DNA of 64,000 nucleotides from Allomyces arbusculus. Lineage: Eukaryota; Blastocladiomycota; Blastocladiomycetes; Blastocladiales; Blastocladiaceae. Of this stretch, positions 32,401 to 43,643 are shown in pieces. Each line of letters begins with the position of its first letter. Positions within the stretch are counted from its first letter, which is position 1. A program made the position numbers and the translations under genes. The notes beneath the pieces were generated by a model. The model searched no databases, was not told the origin of the DNA, and saw only the letters and a program-made list of their open reading frames with translations. Where the stretch lies: positions 434,001 to 498,000 of the forward strand of contig JADHYV010000010.1 in the NCBI GenBank assembly GCA_027604705.1, in the 5' to 3' direction.

Positions 32401-33400
32401 GCGGGAGCGAGTCGAGATCGGCAGAGGTCACGCGCAGCGCCTTGAGCCGGGCATTGTGCGTGATGTGGTCCGGGAACTCGATCGACAAGCCCTTCAAGCT
32501 CATGAGCTCGTGCATGACGCGCGGGAACCGGATCGCGATCGCGTTGAGGTCCGTCAATGTCGCGGTCCCGGCGGGGCGCTTCTTCAAGAGCTCGCACGTC
32601 GCGCGCAGACACTCGACGTAGTTGGGCGCATCGTCGCGCGAGGGTGTCGGTGTGCGGGTCGCGGCGGTCGTTGTCGTCGATGCACGCGGTACGGGACTCG
32701 ACACACGCGACGAGGTGGTGGATGGCGCATCGGCCTTGGCCGCTGTTGAAGGCGCAAGGCCCGGCACGGTCGGGCTCGCGACGCGCGCAGTCGTGGCCGC
32801 AGGCGAGGGCACGCTCGTCTTGGTGGGGGCCGGCGCGGGGGCCGGCGCGGGGGCCGACGATTTCGGAGTGTCGACCTCCCGCGGGAGGTTGGCGGGCGAC
32901 AGCGGTTCGAGCGGGTTGGGCGGCTCGTCGAGTAGCTCCACGCTGCCGTTGGCCCTAAACTCGAGGTAGTCCGGGTACGCGTCGGCCACGGCCTCGGGCC
33001 CACCGACTTGTCCAATATGCTTGGCGTGGTGCGCAAAAATGGATCTGACAGTTGCGGCGGGCAAGACGCCTGGCTCATTGTCGTGGTAGGCCGACAACAG
33101 TCGCAGCGCGAGCCGGCGCGCGTCCACGGCCTCGTCGTCGGGTGGCGGGAACGTGCGCGGGTGCTCGATGAGTGCCAGTGCGTCAGAGATCAGGTCGTAG
33201 GAGACGTGGTCTGGAAACTCGGTTGCCAGCTGGCGCACGTCGCCGAGCTCGGCCAACACGTCGGCAAATGGCCCGTCGAGTGCCGTGCCGAGTGCGTCAA
33301 CGGGCGCGCACTGACCGGGCATCACGGAAAGCACGTCGCAGGCGGCCGCAAGGCACGCGCCATAGGCCGGCGGCGATGACGACGACGGCGGGGCCGGCAT
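29401..33400 (-). CDS. family member B: two winged-helix-like modules, inactive exonuclease domain, SpoIIIAA/Ycf45-like ATPase domain
   Basis: Exons 33400-30051 and 29971-29401 give 1306 residues. Modules of type II (residues 11-170) and III (259-410) carry the pattern QLATEFPDHVSYD / GLSIEFPDHITHN. The exonuclease-like domain (515-735) has Ser549, Thr615 and Asn717 where gene A has catalytic Asp, so it should not cut. An acidic, Ala/Pro-rich linker ends in TTWTTAPLPKGKHAMARF. From about residue 1000 the Ycf45/SpoIIIAA fold begins: LDVGRVPQIAYWD, LEGTLHQFSRLLNRTGQVVG, LTVRLGRE. Walker A becomes GRSGRDRT, with Arg for Lys. After the intron come TTIRDLASRLAARN and VLVIDTYSELGGDGDVPHAA, the hallmark of the family. 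The Walker B region is DVLVVHDLLT. The splice sits inside the Walker A Thr codon. Function unknown; probably a nucleic-acid-binding scaffold. Confidence 0.82.
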
Positions 33401-33992
33401 CGTGGAGGCAGGCGCGGTCGCGGGCAGTGGTGCGCGCGACGCGCGGGATCGGGCGAGTGCAAGTGGGAGCCGGTTTGCTTGCGCGCGGCGCAGTAGTTGG
33501 GCAGAGGCGACCGCGAGAGCGACGCGACTCGACGCGTCGCGAGGTTGTCCTGAGAATGGCCGGCGGGAGTGTGGCGAAGCGGCCAGGGCTGGCTGTCTCG
33601 CACCGGTTGTCTCGCACTCTGCGCGCCAGTCAAGCGGTGGTGTCATGTGCGCGCGCGTGGCACGTTGCGGGCACCTCCGCACATGCCGGCACCCGTCACA
33701 GCTTGAAATCCTCCGAGCGTCCTTGGATCTCGCATGCGATGATTTGCGCGACGACCTGAGCGGATGGTGGGCAACATCCTGGTCGCGCGAATGTCGCGCG
33801 GGGTCGCGCGGGTTCTCCACTCCGTATTGTTTGCCATCCAATTGCCAAGGGCAAGGACAGTCTCAAAACATGTTTGGACTTGTTGCTTCCTTGCCTCTCG
33901 CTGACACCGGCCGCTCACAACAGACAACACTCCGCCCACAACAGACAACACTCGGCCCACACGCAACACGCCACGATCCGACGCGTCAAACG
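33401..33992. other. intergenic region between family genes B and C
   Basis: Contains the B promoter and the 3' end of C. A two-copy 21-base repeat lies at 33916-33959. No coding sequence recognised. Confidence 0.5.
33916..33959 (+). repeat. two-copy 21-base tandem repeat
   Basis: CACAACAGACAACACTC followed by C/G-GCC, repeated twice with one difference. It lies just downstream of the stop codon of gene C, which reads on the minus strand. Confidence 0.7.
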
Positions 33993-36900
33993 CTACTCGG
34001 CTTTCTCCACCGTCGCCCAAAACAAATTTTGGCTGACCTTCGCGTCTTTGTCAGCCGAGTCCCGAACCATCAGCCACGACCGAGTCTCAGCCCACCCACT
34101 CTTCCCAGCGGCACGGTCAGCAGCAAACCGCGCAGCGTCGTGCACCACGCGGATGGTCCCGCAGTCGACCACCTCAACAACCGCCGAGAACACGGGCACA
34201 TCCGCGTGGCCGTTTGCATCGGCGCCGCCAAGCAGGACACGCCACGCCGAGTTTCGGAACACCGAGGCCAGCGACCCAGGCGTGGTCGCGACCACGGCCT
34301 GGACACGCGGCGCCACGGCGCGCAGCGCGGCCATGCTGTCTGCGGTCGACACGTCATCGACGACGAGCACATCGGGAGCGTGATCCAGCACCGAGTTGTG
34401 AATGTACTCGTGCTGCCGTGCGCGGTCAGCCGCCTGCACGCGCCGTGCAGCTCCGAGCGCCGGATGCGGCACGTCATCGTTGCCGCCGAGCTCGTTGCAC
34501 GTGTCGACGACGAGTACGCCACGGTTACGCGCGGCAAGAGCCGCAGTCAGCTCGCGAAGAACATGCCTACATCGGGTGGAGAACAAGAACGCGGTGAGTA
34601 TCATACAAATGCACCCACGAGAGAGATGATGCGAGACGTACGTGCGACCCATGCGCGGCTTGCCCACGAGCAAAATCGACTTGTCCCCACCGCGAAGCAA
34701 GTCGAGCAGCATGTGTGAGACGCTGCAGGTCGGGTCCCATGTCTTACCAGCCCGGATCGTGATCCCAGCGACGCGTCCCTGCCGGTCGCGCAAGCGGCTG
34801 ACGCGGTGCAGCGTCCCGTCCAACATCGCGCTGTCATTGGACATGAACTTCAGCGACTGGCACATGGCCTCGAGGTCTGCGCTCGTCACTGGCGGGCACT
34901 CGGAGAATTGCCGCATCCGGTGGCGGCCATTGGCACCTCCCCAGAGGCAAACGAGCGGCGCGCGGCCCACGTCCATGGCAATAGAGACGATATCGAGCCC
35001 CTTGGTCGCGACATTTTGGAGCGCAGCCGTGAGGCTCGACGGGAGGAGACTGAAGAGTCGGTCCACGTCCAGGCAAACACGGCTACAAAGTTCGGCCACA
35101 TTGGGCTCGTCAAGAACGAGCTCCTCGTCCTGGTCCGACACCGGCATTGCGGGATCGTAGATGCTCGCGTTGCGCCAAAAGAGCCTCCGGTCACCCACGG
35201 CAAAGCAGCCCTGCACGCGCCGGTCCTTGGGCATCGGAGCCGTCGTCCACGACATGCCGACAAGCGACTCGTCTTCGTTCTTGGTCGTCACGGCGTTTGT
35301 GCTGGCAGGCACGTCCTCGGTACCAGACGACGAACTCGTGCCCGCCTCCCCCGCGGAGTGGCCAGTCTGGTCCATCACGGCAGCGTAAGCGCTGGGCACG
35401 TCGCCGTTCTCCTTGCTCACCGCGGCAGCAGCCGGTTCGGTCTCAGAACGATCGTTTTTGTCCACCGCAACCGCGATCGCGTCACGCCCGTCCTTGTCCA
35501 TCGCGACCGCGCTCACGCCAGGCCCATCCTTCATCACATCGGCGCTCACGTCCGAGGCACCGTGGCTGTCATTGCGGCTCTGCGCGTCTTCAACGTTCCG
35601 TGCGCGTACGTGCATGGCCTGCACGGCCGCTAGCGCCTGGATCCGAGCGAAAAGCACGTCGGCAGCCTGCACGAGCTGGTCGACGTTGAACGCCGCGTAT
35701 TCGAGCAAAATAGACTGCGTTGGGTGCAGGTCCCAGTACGTGCGCCGCGCCGTCGCTGCAAACTGCTGTGCAGAGGCAGCAGCGGCAGCAGCAGCAGCAG
35801 CAGCAGCAGCAGCGGGGGCCACGGTCGCATGGTGCGAGTTCCACAACAACCCACACGCCGCGAGCAACATGTCAAGATTGACGCAAACCGTCGCGTCCAC
35901 GCCGAGTGGCGCGAAATTTTCGTTGCCGAATCCACCATCGCCGACGGCAGCACGAACGGCATTGCTGAACTCGACCCACTGCTGAAACAGAAACTGCGTA
36001 TCGAGCGCGCTCGTCTGCGGAATCTGCACGTGGAACAATTCGGCGAGCGCAGTTGCGGCTGCGCGTCCGTCGTGCATGATCACCGTGCGATTCGCGTCAC
36101 CGAGCACCGCCTGCAGTGCCGCAATCATGCCAAGCCGATCGCCGGGCGTCACGCGCGCAAAGTCCCAAATTTGGACCGCCGGCTTGTTGTGCTCCGGGTC
36201 CATGTACGCGATTTCGACCACATCAATTGCGGCCGTTGAGCCGCGCGTCAGGATGCCCTCGACGGCGACCGCAATATTGGTGATGCCGTTGGCGGCGAGC
36301 GCGCCGGGAACGAACCGCGCCGTGGTACCCGTCTTGACAATGTAAATGTCACAGCGAGGAAGCGAGCGGAGCGGTTTCCAGACCCGGGTCGGTGCCGGCT
36401 TGGGCGAGGGCGCAGCTGCGGTCTCGGCCGGCGGCGCTGGCGATGAAGCTGGACGTTGCACACAAGAAATTGGATCAGTTCAAGTTGAGCTGAGAGAAGC
36501 GAGAACGGGTGAAGTGGTACCGTTGGAAGCAGTGTCGTTCATCGCCGTCATCGACGCAGTCGTCGCGTTGGCCGACATTTGCTCTTGCTGCTCCTGCTCA
36601 CCCAGCACGCTGGCGCCAGCGGTCTCATACCACGGCGTGCGCGGTTCGAGAAGCCGCGGTGGGAAGCATACGATGCGCAAGTCGCCATTCGGGTCGAGCC
36701 GCAAAAACATTGGGTACGCGCGCGCCAATGCCTTCGTGGTCGTCACCCCCGCCGTCTCGTCGCGATGGTCCTTCAAAATCTGGTAGACGACGATCGATGG
36801 GACACGGCCAAGCTGGTTGCCATTGTAGGCCACAACAAGGCGCAGCGCGCGGCGGCGGCGGTGGATGAGTGCATCGGAAGGAAGTGGAGCATCGTCATGC

Positions 36901-38399
36901 GAACGTAGCCGCAGCGCCGACAGCTTGGTAACGTGTAGAATGTAATTCGAGAACTCGATCGAGAGACCCTTGATCGTGCCGAGCTCGGCAATGACGCGCG
37001 GAAATCGGCGAGCAACAACTGAGAGGTCGGCGAGCGTCGCCTGCTGCTCCGGCTGCTGCAGCAGAAAAGCGCAAGTGGCCTGCAAGCACTCGACGTAGTT
37101 GGGTGGGTCGTCGGGACCGAGATGCACAGCGAAAGATGCAGCGGGCTGCGACGCGTTGATAGAGACCAGACGTGGGTTTGCCGAAGATGAAGTCTCAATC
37201 CACGAGCCAGTCTCAGATGCCTCGTCTCGCTCCACAGCCGCCAGCGGCACCAAATCGTTCAGTGAGCGCGGCTTGAGCAGATTTACGGGCTCGTCAGTCA
37301 GCTCCATGCTTCCATCGTCATTAAGTTCAACGTATTTCGGGTACGCGCGCGCAATCACCTCGGGTCCACCAGCACGACCAATCTCTTTTGCGTGATGCGT
37401 GAAAATGCTGGCGACTGTCTCGGCCGGAACAGTGCCCTCCTCGTTGTCATTATACGCAAACAGAAGCCGCAGCGCGAGCTGGCGCGCGTCGATCGTGTGG
37501 TCATCGAGCGGTGCATGTTGGTCAGGGTGCGTAACAAGAACCATCTCGTCCGTGCCGCTGTCGTAGGAGATATGGTCAGGAAACTCAACAGCGAGCTGTT
37601 GAATCCCGCCGAGCTTGGCGAGCACCGCAGCATGAGTTCGATGAAGAGCTGTGTCGAGAGCAACAACAGGAGCGCTACGGCTCGGCAGAGAGGCCAAAAC
37701 ATTGCACGCAGCCGTCAGACACGCCCCGTATGCGGGGGCCGGCGGCAATGGAGTTGGACAACGACGCGGTATTGTGGGAGACGCCGGCGATGCGCTCGGA
37801 TATTCGAGCAGCTCATTCGCGACCTGGGCCGGGTCAAGCGGGCGGTGCGGCACGCTCAACAGCTGAAGTCGAGTCGCATCATCGCGCAGAGCAATAAAAG
37901 TTGGGTAAATCGTAGCCAACTCCACTGGGTCCACAAACTGGCCCGTCTCGGCGTCAAACTGCTTCAGCATGGTCGCCGCCGTCGATACAAAGACGGAGCC
38001 GTGGCCGAGCTGGAGACACGCAACAACTAGCCGCAGCGCGAACCGGCGCTGGTGCAGTTCATGATCCTTGTCGACGCCTGGGTGCGTAAACTTTGGGTGC
38101 GCAATGAGCACCACCTCCTTGCTGTCCTTGCCGTCCAGCCGGAGAATCTGCGGGAACTCGATAACCAGGCCCTTGACACCGCCAAGCGAGCTCTGCGCAA
38201 AGTAATACTTTGCGACAATATCCTGGAGCGACGACAAGGGCGCGCGGCGGTTCGGACACGTGGCAAGATGGTCGCAAATCGAGCGCAGGAACACGAGGTA
38301 GTTGGTCGGTTCGAGGCCCATGGCGGTGGCTAGAGAAGAAGACGGCGCCCGTGCGCGGCCAGTGGTGCCGTCCGCGTGTTGCTGGTAGTTGCCGGTCAT
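33993..38399 (-). CDS. family member C: three winged-helix-like modules, inactive exonuclease domain, SpoIIIAA/Ycf45-like ATPase domain
   Basis: Exons 38399-36521, 36448-34642 and 34566-33993 join in phase to 1419 residues. Module I (about 30-190) is the type found in gene A (FLRSICDHL, LSSLQDIVAKYY, LGGVKGLVIEFPQILRLDGK). Module II (223-380) and III (432-600) match gene B. The exonuclease-like domain (about 655-880) has Ala688 for the first Asp, Ala in HDGRAA for the second, and Asn in YAAFN for the third. A poly-Ala run sits inside it. TTWTTAPLPK of B appears as MSWTTAPMPK. The ATPase part has LDVDRLFSLLPSSLTAALQN, LDGTLHRVSRLRDRQGRVAG, Walker A GKPRMGRT, VLVVDTCNELGGNDDVPHPA and DVLVVDDVST. 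The second intron interrupts the Walker A Thr codon exactly as in B. An in-frame ATG at 38321 is an alternative start. Confidence 0.82.
35785..35813 (-). repeat. coding trinucleotide run (poly-Ala) in gene C
   Basis: Nine to ten GCA units on the plus strand, read as Ala codons on the coding strand. The run interrupts the exonuclease-like domain of gene C; A and B lack it. Confidence 0.85.
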
Positions 38400-39551
38400 G
38401 GCGAGCACGAGCACAAGACAGTCGAATAGTGTCGTCAACGACGCAGAGTCGCAGACGACGAGCACAATGTTTTGCGTCCAGAGGTGGCACAATCAAGCTG
38501 ATGCGTTGCCGTCTATTGTTCCTCAGCTCAATCTAACGCGGTCGTCAGAGTGTGGTGATGAAGTGCCGACATGGAGTCGGTGCGCGATCTGACCGAAGTT
38601 TGTCATGTCGGTGACGACAAGAAGGTGTGGCGTGGTTGGGCCACAAGCAGCCCGATGCACAAGCTGCTTTTCGCGCTCATTCGCCAGGCAGACATACCCT
38701 GATCATTACGCGCTGCGGTTTTGAGTGCTGCGGGGATCAGACACTAACACCATGATGTGTTGTCGGAAAAGTCAACACAACCTGCCAATCAACAGTTACC
38801 CGAGCTGCAACAACGTTTCGCTCATGATCAAACCATGTAACGCATAAAATGAACGTTCATCACGTGGAAGAGAATTATGAAGAACATCATCACCAACGAG
38901 GGATTAGCCGCGACCTGGGACCGGGTTCAAGTCTCCAAAAGATGCTGCGTTTGAGTCCAGAGCAGGCGAAGAGCCCACCTGTGCAGTAATCATGGTTGGC
39001 AAGCACTGGCGTCAAGCTTCCTGTTGGCTCCAAATCACACCGCCATCCAACGGCATGATGCAAGCAAGTATCGTTTCGGTGGCGAGTTTGTTTAACAGTG
39101 CAGGCCCAGACGCGCAACGCTCAGCAAACGGCATTGGCCCGATTTGCTGTGAGTGTGCCATCAAGAAAGCCACTATGAACAACCTGGATCAGATGGGCAG
39201 CAAGGATGTTGCATTCCACGGCCAAGCAAGATTTGTCAACTGAGAAGAATGGCAAAGCAGCTGAGCATAGCGCGCCGTGCGCTGATAGATTGGGTGAAGT
39301 GGACGAGCTGAAAGCTGAACTTATTACTGACAGATTTGTGCTTTGTCTGCTTTCTGAAAGAGCACAATGAACCAACGCGATTCATTTCAGAGCTGGGCGT
39401 GCTCAGCAACAATGAAAACATTACAGAAAAACGAGGAAATCAAAATCAAAAAATGTTACAACTTGGCCCAAAACGTGCCATCTCCCGCAACTTTCCCTGA
39501 CTTGCCCTTGGCCAATATTGGCACATTGCGCGCACCAGGAAGCCAGTACCA

Positions 39552-39812
39552 CTAGGTCGTCCACACTGCCTTCATTGGCTCCTCAGGCCCCAACGAGAGC
39601 GGCCGCGCATTTATGGTTTTGATCGTCTCGGAAAGCTCGTGGCCTACAAACACACCGTCCCAGGTTTCCAACATCTTGACAGCAGCGTTAAACTGGCAGC
39701 CAATTGGCGGGCGTAGAATTTGATCCGAGAACGCGTCCGGAAAACCGACGGGCTTCCCTGCAAGTACAGCACGAGCACGTGATAAAATCGACAGGACAGC
39801 TGCCGCGTCCAT
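39552..39812 (-). CDS. small unrecognised open frame, 86 residues
   Basis: ATG-started frame on the minus strand in a GC-poor gap, with ordered-looking composition (LAGKPVGFPDAFSDQI, VKMLETWDGVFVGHELSETI). I do not recognise it. It could be a last exon, a gene fragment or chance. Confidence 0.2.
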   Translation of the reverse strand: MDAAAVLSILSRARAVLAGKPVGFPDAFSDQILRPPIGCQFNAAVKMLETWDGVFVGHELSETIKTINARPLSLGPEEPMKAVWTT

Positions 39813-40469
39813 GACCCTCGCTGGGTGCAGATTTTCCCGCGCAGGGCCCTATCTTGATACCCGAATATTGGCCGTGCAGCCCCGCGGCGCCCGAATCCGT
39901 ATCGCTCTGCCTGCAAGGAACGATCTCGGGACGGCGTCGACGGATTCCTTCCTTATCTCTGCCAGAAAACTCAACAAGGTGTCAGCGCCCTCTCGCAGTT
40001 GGCTTAGTCAAACTCAAGTCTATCCCTGCCGACGCATGCCCTCTCGCAAAACCGCAAACCATGAGTTCATTCTCGTTTGTTTCGATATATTCTATATTTC
40101 TCTACTTTCCCTACTCTCTCCACCTTTGTGCTTCAATGAAGAAGATTGTTTGATGATGCATATCGATGCAGATGCTCACATTTGTGTGGCTCACGCTCGG
40201 TCCAATCCAATTACGGCCGCAACGAACTCGCGGCTTGGAACCATGCACGTGACTATCCAGCCATTTAGAGCCCGCCCATGCGCAAATGTTGGTCGCGCGG
40301 GTGCAGTTCACGCGGGTCGTCAATGAAGATCCGCTTGCTCAGCAGTAGCCTTGCAGGCCTGCGCAAAGCAAGCCGAATCGCATGCGCAATTCCCACAGTT
40401 CCAGTTCGATGATGCTCAACTGAAGTATTTGAGCTGAAGCGAGCATGGATGAGAGTCAATGAAGCGCGA

Positions 40470-40600
40470 CTGTGTGACACTGCTCGAGGTCAATAGAGCA
40501 TGGGTGGAGGCCAATCGGGAGTGGGCACAGGTTACTCAAACACGGGTGGAGGTCAATCGACTTGCAAGAGTGTCGATCAAGGTGAAACTTGCTCAAACGG
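40470..40600 (+). repeat. decayed tandem repeat, about 41-base period
   Basis: GGGTGGAGGCCAATCG at about 40502 recurs as GGGTGGAGGTCAATCG at about 40543, with GAGGTCAATAGAG before and CTCAAAC motifs between and after. Copies are drifted. Confidence 0.45.
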
Positions 40601-40990
40601 AACCTGAATCGACGGGGACGCCTATTCATTGACAACATGAAGACTTGACAACATTTTCTCCCCTCCCGCGTGCTCAAAACAAATATGAATCAGCTGGGAT
40701 TGTGCGTCGATTGAGTGAGCCAACATCGTGATGATCAATAGTTGCATTGAGCCAGCAACAATTCGACCTCAATGGCCAAGCAAACTGTGAAACAAGGTGA
40801 TCAGAGACGACACCGAAACGTGCCGCGCACCGCCAGAGCTTGGAATGACGAATAATTCGCCTCAAATTCAAAGTTCCAGTTGCAAGGAGCGCCAAGGGTG
40901 TGTGTAGAATGAGCGGTCACAGATGCTGTAGATGCGGCAGTCAATGCATTCTGACCGCGTTGAGTCTCAGTCTCGGATACAACTAGAATA

Positions 40991-43200
40991 TCAGTTTAGA
41001 GTGTGGCCCAACCACAAAAGACAGCCATAGGCTAGAGACGCGGCCATGAGAGCATACGCGCTTCCTGCAGCTTGTCCAGAACGGCCCTTGTGCTGCTTGT
41101 CCTGGTCAATCGTGTGGTCAATGAGCGTGCGTTGACGGTCCACCGCCACAAGAAGCTGGCGCATGTACATTGCGGCAAAATCGAGCACTTCCGACTGCGT
41201 GTCGCGCAGATCCCAAAAACGGCGGTCAATTAAGCCGGCCTCGTGCCGCTCAATCGTCTCCTGCATCCACAGCGCAAAAGGATTTTGCTTGGTGCACTCC
41301 TTGATGGTCGACAAGAAGTCATACCGAGTTGCTGTGTCAAGATGGTCGAGCACCCGATCGTCCAGGTCTGAGCCACAACCCGCCGCCAAGACAATCGCAC
41401 ACCATTCAGCCAGCATCGGAACAGATCCTGCGTGTCGAGCAAGCGCTCACGCGGCAGCTGCAAAGCAAGAAAGTGGGACAGTGCGCCCACAACGACATCT
41501 CTCCCATGCACGACAAACGTGAAGTGCGGATTCGCAAACAGTTGGCTGAGCTTGGCAAGCACCGACATACTCGCCCTCTGCCACGCGAGCCAAGCCCCAG
41601 ACGCGAACAATGGTTTTCACTGGCTGGTTTGGGTCAATTAATGCAAGAAGAATGACATCTATCGCGGTGATGGAGCCAGCTGCAAAATGACCCTCAAAGC
41701 CCACATCAATTCGAGCAACTTGGTAAGAAGTGAGCGGAACTGTGATGAGCAGTGCGTTGGCCACTGTTGAGATGACATAGACCGAGGAGCAACTGTTCAA
41801 ATGATCGGGTTTCAACGAGTAAGGAATGATGCGCTGGGTGGACCAGCCATAGTTTGAGGTCACAATGGGAGACGTCGAGGGTGAGGGGTTTTGGTCACGC
41901 TGTGTCTTTGGCGAAGCTGGGATCACAACGCTCTCCTTCTGAGCCAGCAGCGCGTTTCCTCCAGAGAAACCAATGCCTGGGCATTGAGGTCCCAGGAGAC
42001 GACTTGGGAGCGCAATAACGCGCAATTCGCCATGAACGTCCAGGCGGAGAAACGACTGGTACGCTGCGACCAGCATGCCCACGTCCAAGATCCCACCCGT
42101 CTCGTCCTGATGCTGCGCCAAAACACGAGCTACGACCGATGACTTGACTCGGCCAAGACGATTCTCGTTGTGAGCAAGAATGAGCCGAAGAGTGTGGCGA
42201 CGCTGCTGAATTGCCAAGTCAGACGGGAGTATCGAGTAATCAAGCGACAGGAGCCACAGCGCGCGCGTCTGGGCCACACAAATCGAACGTGCGATGGAAA
42301 CTCAACTGCAAGTTCCTGGAGCGTCGTCAATTTCGCCATCAGATCGGGAAACTTGAACGCAATGGGAGCAAGATCGGCAAGTGGAGCCTCACCACTGGGG
42401 CGCTACTGCAGAAAAACAAAAAGTTGCACGCAAACAAGCGCCAAAGTATGGGAGACCCGCGTCACGCGCAGAACCAGGACAGACGCTCGATGAATCTGGG
42501 TCAGCACAAATAACACCCCTGGGTTCGAGTATGCGAGCTGGCGGCATCACCGCGCCCGAGCTGTCGGTTTCCCAGGTGTTAGAGAGTGGCTCATGCAAAG
42601 GTGCATCGTGCGTCAGCAACTTGATCGACGAGTCCTGAACTGGAGCAGTCAAAATGGGCAACGAAGCTTCAGACACGAGAAACGGCGCCAGGTCGCTGAC
42701 AGCCATTGCATCGAAAAGTTTGGGCGGTGCGCCAATCAATCCCATGGTCCCATCGAGACACAGTTCCTAAAAGTCTGTATATGCCCGCGCAAGCGTCTCG
42801 ACGCCGCTATGTCGCCAATCGTATTTGCATGCTGCGCAAAAACGGCGTCCACTATCTCGGCGGCCAAATTTCCAGTCTTGTTCCGGTTGCAGGTAAATAA
42901 GAGAGGCAGGGCGCAGCGACGAGCATCAATCGCGCGGCCGCTGAGCGGTGCCAGGTCTCCTGGATGCGTAATGAGCACCAGCGCGTCCGAAATTACATTA
43001 TACGGGAGGTGATCGGGAAACTCGATGGCGAGATGACGGATCCCGCCCAGGCCAGCGAGAACCGAGGCGTGATCAGCGTCGAGCTGCGCTGAAAGAGCGT
43101 CAATAGGCGCGAGCTCCATGTGCTGGGTCGCCAAGATGTCGCACGCCGCGGTCAGGCACGCGTCGTACGCAGGGACCGACGCGTCCTGTGCTGGCAGGCC
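40991..43200 (-). pseudogene. family member E, broken relative of B and C
   Basis: Similarity to B and C runs through the whole interval but changes reading frame at least five times. Segments are about 43200-42736 (module II: PAYDACLTAACDIL, HLAIEFPDHLPYN), 42745-42389, 42339-42130 (ELAVEFPSH of module III), 42277-41560 (QQRRHTLRLILAHNENRLGR and the start of the exonuclease domain), 41610-41440 and 41416-40991. No start codon fits the 5' end. The exonuclease motifs are VGFEG, HGRDVV and FAAMY, so all catalytic Asp are gone, as in B and C. The ATPase module is absent: the last frame ends in a hydrophobic stretch. Frame changes are too many and too irregular to be introns alone. It is head-to-tail with C and B on the same strand. 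Confidence 0.75.
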
Positions 43201-43643
43201 AGAAAGGACTGTTTAGGTCATCGGCGCTGAACTTGCTGGTGAAGGTGATGGCCGGTGGAGAAGCTTGCGACCCTTGGACTTGATTTTTCGAGCATGATTT
43301 TGACCCATCTCGACAGTGAGCGATCGCGATGTGCGCCGACGCTTCGCGGTGCGCGTGAGTTCGTTGGTCCTCAGTACGTGGCCCTGCTTAAACGAGTCTG
43401 ACGTGGTTGAGCACAGCGCTGTGGCACAGCCCTGTGCATGTCTATCATGTGAGCGCAGTATGCCTCGTTGCCAGGCCGACCATTCCGTTGCCATGGCCTC
43501 CACGCAACCCAAGTCCATCGCCAGATTCGTTCGTCGTCGACGTCCTCGTCAGCCGTCCAGTCTGCCGCGCGAGCTCGCTGCATTCTCTGCTCAACGCCCC
43601 GTCGAGCTCGTCCAGCGCTTCTCCACCGCTTCCTGCCGCCGCC
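43201..43643. promoter_or_regulatory. upstream region of RanGAP
   Basis: Lies between the 5' end of pseudogene E and the RanGAP start. It should hold the RanGAP promoter. No named element seen. Confidence 0.4.

Larger units (their letters stand above)
38400..40990. other. GC-poor intergenic region between copies C and E
   Basis: 2.6 kb with clearly lower GC than the genes. I find no ATPase-module remains of copy E in it. It holds one small unrecognised frame (39552-39812) and a decayed tandem repeat near 40470-40600. No transposon termini or RNA gene recognised. Confidence 0.4.

Noticed and set aside
36449-36520. Stop codon between the module part and the exonuclease part of gene C, suggesting two genes
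   Set aside because: A 72-base intron with a GTACCA donor and a CCAG acceptor joins the frames in phase, and gene B has the same domains in one uninterrupted frame.
38905-38945. CCGGGTTCAAGTCTCC resembling a T arm
   Set aside because: The stem does not pair and no cloverleaf could be built around it.
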